DNA of 64,000 bases from positions 13,940,001-14,004,000 of the forward strand of contig NC_092563.1 of NCBI RefSeq assembly GCF_037975245.1, read 5' to 3'. Made by a program: the position numbers and the translations under genes. The notes under the pieces are model-generated. The model searched no databases, was not told the origin of the DNA, and saw only the letters and a list, made by a program, of their open reading frames with translations. Shown here piece by piece: positions 61,357 through 64,000 of this stretch. Numbering within the stretch: the first letter of the stretch is position 1; each line of letters starts with the position of its first letter. This DNA is from Apostichopus japonicus. Its lineage: Eukaryota; Echinodermata; Holothuroidea; Aspidochirotida; Stichopodidae.

Positions 61357-61590
61357 GGCGGAGTGTATAGCCTAGCGGTTAACGCCGGCGTCTCCCAGTC
61401 ATGAGATCTCCGGTTCGATTCCCCGCCGACAGCAATGTGTGTCGTCTGGCAAGGGTGTTGTTCAATAACAACTTCCCGACATGGACGTTAAATGGATGTG
61501 TGCCGAGAGATTGGCTTCGGTCAGCTTGCGAGTCTATAAGCCTCCATGGCTTCTTTCGCGAGTTCCTGCTTGCGGAAGATCACATATACA
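61357..61590 (+). mobile_element. tRNA-derived SINE
   Basis: It starts GGCGGAGTGTATAGCCTAGC, containing a box A, with box B ggttcgattcc at 61412-61422 and a CCCCGCC closing segment. These are tRNA-like in order and spacing (about 75 nt). The following 160 bp (aacttcccgacatggacgtt and onward) look like a SINE body, not unique flank. Acceptor and T-stem pairing is imperfect, so it is a SINE head and not a working tRNA gene. The 3' limit is approximate, and no second copy is present in the window. Confidence 0.65.
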
Positions 61591-63469
61591 TACATACAAT
61601 GTGGCTTGATGATGTCATATTTAGATTTGATGATGACTTCAACCGTTTGTACTACGATGTCTCCCAAATGAAGTACAGTTTATTTCTAAAGCTGTTTGGG
61701 GGGAGGGGGAGGGGGGAGATTGTTCAAGACAGTCTTTATATCATGTAGAACAAGGATGGTGGTTGCATGGGTTCTAAAACAACCAAGGATTATCGTAGTT
61801 TTCGTTATCGTACCTTCCCATTACCCCCGTTGCCAAGGACAACAAAGTTTTGAATGACACCGGATGGGAAAGTGAAAGAAAACTTTCACTATAGTGAATT
61901 ACTTTCCATTCAAACCTCAATATAATCTTAATGTTTTGAATTAGGAAGGACCTCTTGCAACATTAAATATTAAATACCAAGGTAAACACAGGATACAGTA
62001 GGTAGTAAAACAATAGCAACCATGATCTGATGTAGGTCATTGGTATACTAACTCCCAAATATTGCTCATTAAAGGATCACATCTCAACTTGGAAGCAATT
62101 GGCACGTCAGCATGCACCCTCCCCTATCCCTCCCTCCCCCCCTTCCTCCCCTTTCCATCTACTCTGTAGGATTAAATCCAGGATTTTGAAGAAGGAACGT
62201 TTGTAGCTCTGAAATCAAAGTGGTGCCAAAGTAGGAGGGGTCTGGATGTCCTCTATAACTCCTCCCAGAAAGAGCTAAAATTTTAGACGTGATGGCGCAA
62301 TTTCTGAGGCATATATAAATTATCAATTAGGTCTATATTTGTGCTGGTAACTCCAAATTTTTTTTTGTTTTTTTTTTGGGTGGATTTTAAGAAAAGGGCG
62401 GATGTGTACAACCATTTCAACTCATTTCAAATTTATGTTTCATTTTTATCTTTTGGTATAGGACTGTTTTTTTTTTTTTCTCTCTTTTGTCATTTCCTGA
62501 GGTGCTTTGTAGACTGTCTATTTGCTGGACACCGATACATTATAGGTTTCATTTGTGAGAGTTAAAGTGTAAAAATCAGTTATCACATATGACAAAAATG
62601 GCAGAGCTTGTTAATACTTAAGATGCAATATTTGTTATTAATAGATGATACCTAAAGTTGTCATGATTATGGCCTAAATATGATCGACCCCACCCTCTTC
62701 ACTCTCCTTTGCCCCTCCCTCTATCCCAATCCTCTCCCGCTCCAGCAATTTGACGTTCGTTACCCGCCCAAATTAATTAACCCAGTTCAGCTCCACATGC
62801 GTTGTCCTCCAAATTTTATTAATTTCTCGAATATCCGTAATGAATATCGGACCGAAGGAATTCAGGTTTTCCGCCCATGATGAAGGGTTAAACAATTTTA
62901 GTTGCGTGTGTGTTCTATCACCTCCATGCTTTTGTTGCTCATTTTTCTGCAAGAAATAATTTTTTTTTTATTCAAGTGTGTCATATTTGTTTGTTCTTTT
63001 GGAATGGGTTAAGTAAATACAAAACCTGACAAAGTGCATTTAGGAGTTCAAAATCTGTGGCTATGACGACAACGTTGACATAACTTGGTGGTATACAATT
63101 ATAATGGTGTCTTATTCTTTGGGAAGTTTTATTTCTTTTACTGAATGCCACTCACAAGTCATCTTGAATGCAAACTAATATGCTCTTGTTTGTCAGGTTA
63201 GAACATGCGGTTGTTGCCTGCATGGTAAATATTTGCTTTCATACTTTTTTGATAGTTGTTGCCATTGTATTTAACCGATATATGAATGCATTCATAAAAT
63301 GACAATATCTCAATACCCTCCCTCAGGGTGCAAGCCCGGGGAACCTTCACATCCTGTCGACCTTTTCTTAAAAGACCACAATCAAAATTGCATTTACTCA
63401 TAGGTAATAGGCGCATGAAATTATGTATTCCAGATCATATGAAAGAGCCGATTTTGCATGCTTTGGCAT
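61591..63469. other. Non-genic stretch
   Basis: It contains G-rich (61697-61720), C-rich (62124-62150) and T-rich (62358-62378, 62467-62480) tracts. No gene is recognised. Confidence 0.5.
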
Positions 63470-63850
63470 CAGTGGCGGAGCGTCCATACAGTCAGGGGGG
63501 CGGATGCCCCCCCCTGACGGACTCTGGCGCCCTTTTCAGCTTTTTACTACTTTTTACTTATTCGCGATTATTGACTTTTTTATTGCGCTCTCATCTACCT
63601 ATTGACATTTGTCACATTCTGTTGGTGTAATTTTCTGACAATATGGCGATGACACCTATTTATTCTTCGTTTATCTGCAAATTAGCAAGGCCCGGAAAGG
63701 GTCATTTCCTGCGATCTAGGGAGTATCTTTACTCAAAAATTTTCTGTACGCTCCGCGCCAACCTGTGGTGGCGCTCCGCTTAGATAGTGTCGAAAGCGCC
63801 CCTACAGACCATTCTTGCCCCCCTGACCAATACCCCTAGCTCCGCCACTG
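63470..63850 (+). mobile_element. hAT-type MITE, CAGTGGCGGAGC family, copy 3
   Basis: Perfect terminal CAGTGGCGGAGC/GCTCCGCCACTG. The flanking 8-mers tttggcat (63462-63469) and tttgggat (63851-63858) match at 7 of 8. It is 381 bp and aligns throughout with 52606-52991 in the same orientation. Confidence 0.95.
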
Positions 63851-64000
63851 TTTGGGATCGCAATTTGATTTGTAGAAACTATCAAAGCACAAATAATTCC
63901 ATTGTAATGCAAAGTGCTACCGACTGAAGAGAGACCCTTACTGTAGCTCTGATTCAGATCAGACCGGTCACGGAGTGAATTCAATGTGACCGATGCGTAA
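63851..64000. other. Window end, no feature
   Basis: Short unique sequence after the MITE. Confidence 0.6.

Noticed and set aside
61357-61430. Functional tRNA gene
   Set aside because: Acceptor and T-stem pairing is poor and a SINE-like body follows.
61401-61748. 115-codon plus-strand frame as a gene
   Set aside because: It begins inside the SINE head and runs through its body and a poly-G tract.

Overview
This window looks like non-genic nuclear DNA from an animal. It is AT-rich, with many long (TA)n tracts, poly-A/T and poly-G/C runs, minisatellites, and small DNA transposons of the hAT and TTAA-target (Kolobok-like) types. A U2-snRNA-like segment, tRNA-derived repeats and a decayed LINE reverse-transcriptase fragment fit the same picture. 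A marine invertebrate, perhaps an echinoderm such as a sea cucumber or sea urchin, would fit; this is inference, because no host gene identifies the species. I see no bacterial or viral gene organisation and no complete protein-coding gene.

The coding traces are few. Two N-terminal THAP zinc-finger exons occur, at about 7.17 kb (+) and 35.44 kb (-). The second lies inside a 1.6 kb element with matching inverted termini flanked by TTAA on both sides, the pattern expected of a Kolobok-type DNA transposon. A LINE reverse-transcriptase C-terminal fragment lies at 15.6-15.87 kb. Most long open frames are translations of (TA)n or of minisatellites.

Layout: 0-3 kb featureless plus microsatellites; 3.1-3.5 kb composite tRNA-like repeat; 6.9-7.3 kb possible TTAA-element end plus THAP exon; 9.4-11.7 kb a two-copy repeat and then a 131-bp satellite of about 12 units; 14.6-15.0 kb TTAA MITE; 15.6-15.9 kb LINE relic; 17.1-18.0 kb (TA)n and a SINE/LINE-like tail; 18.1-19.1 kb a TTAA element next to a hAT MITE; 20.9-21.6 kb GGGCCC-rich repeats; 22.5 kb short poly-A retro-insertion with an 11-bp target duplication; 23.6-24.0 kb tRNA-like repeat between (TA)n tracts; 26.7-30.1 kb direct repeats, a 90-bp palindrome and AT-rich repeats; 33.0-33.6 kb hAT MITE; 34.1-35.7 kb Kolobok-like element; 38.2-39.4 kb minisatellite of about 62 bp; 40 kb (TA)n; 41.3 kb minisatellite; 42.9-43.3 kb tRNA-like repeat; 45.3-45.7 kb hAT MITE; 46.4-46.8 kb TTAA MITE; 49.3-49.7 kb 81-bp tandem; 49.84-50.0 kb U2-like RNA (-); 51.8-52.3 kb 18-bp minisatellite; 52.6-53.0 kb hAT MITE with perfect 8-bp target duplication; 54.2-54.7 kb (TA)n plus tRNA-like repeat; 55.1-56.4 kb GGGCCC-rich repeats; 58.6-60.9 kb a duplicated segment and a 36-bp tandem; 61.36 kb tRNA-derived SINE; 63.5-63.85 kb hAT MITE.

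There is no gene network. What is shared is mobilisation. Four TTAA-bordered ends or elements start with AG/AGG, and five hAT-type MITEs carry CAG...CTG termini with 8-bp target duplications in the best copies. The most interesting items are the THAP-bearing TTAA element, the U2-like RNA with a non-U2 3' half, and the composite tRNA-like repeat that is always found beside (TA)n.
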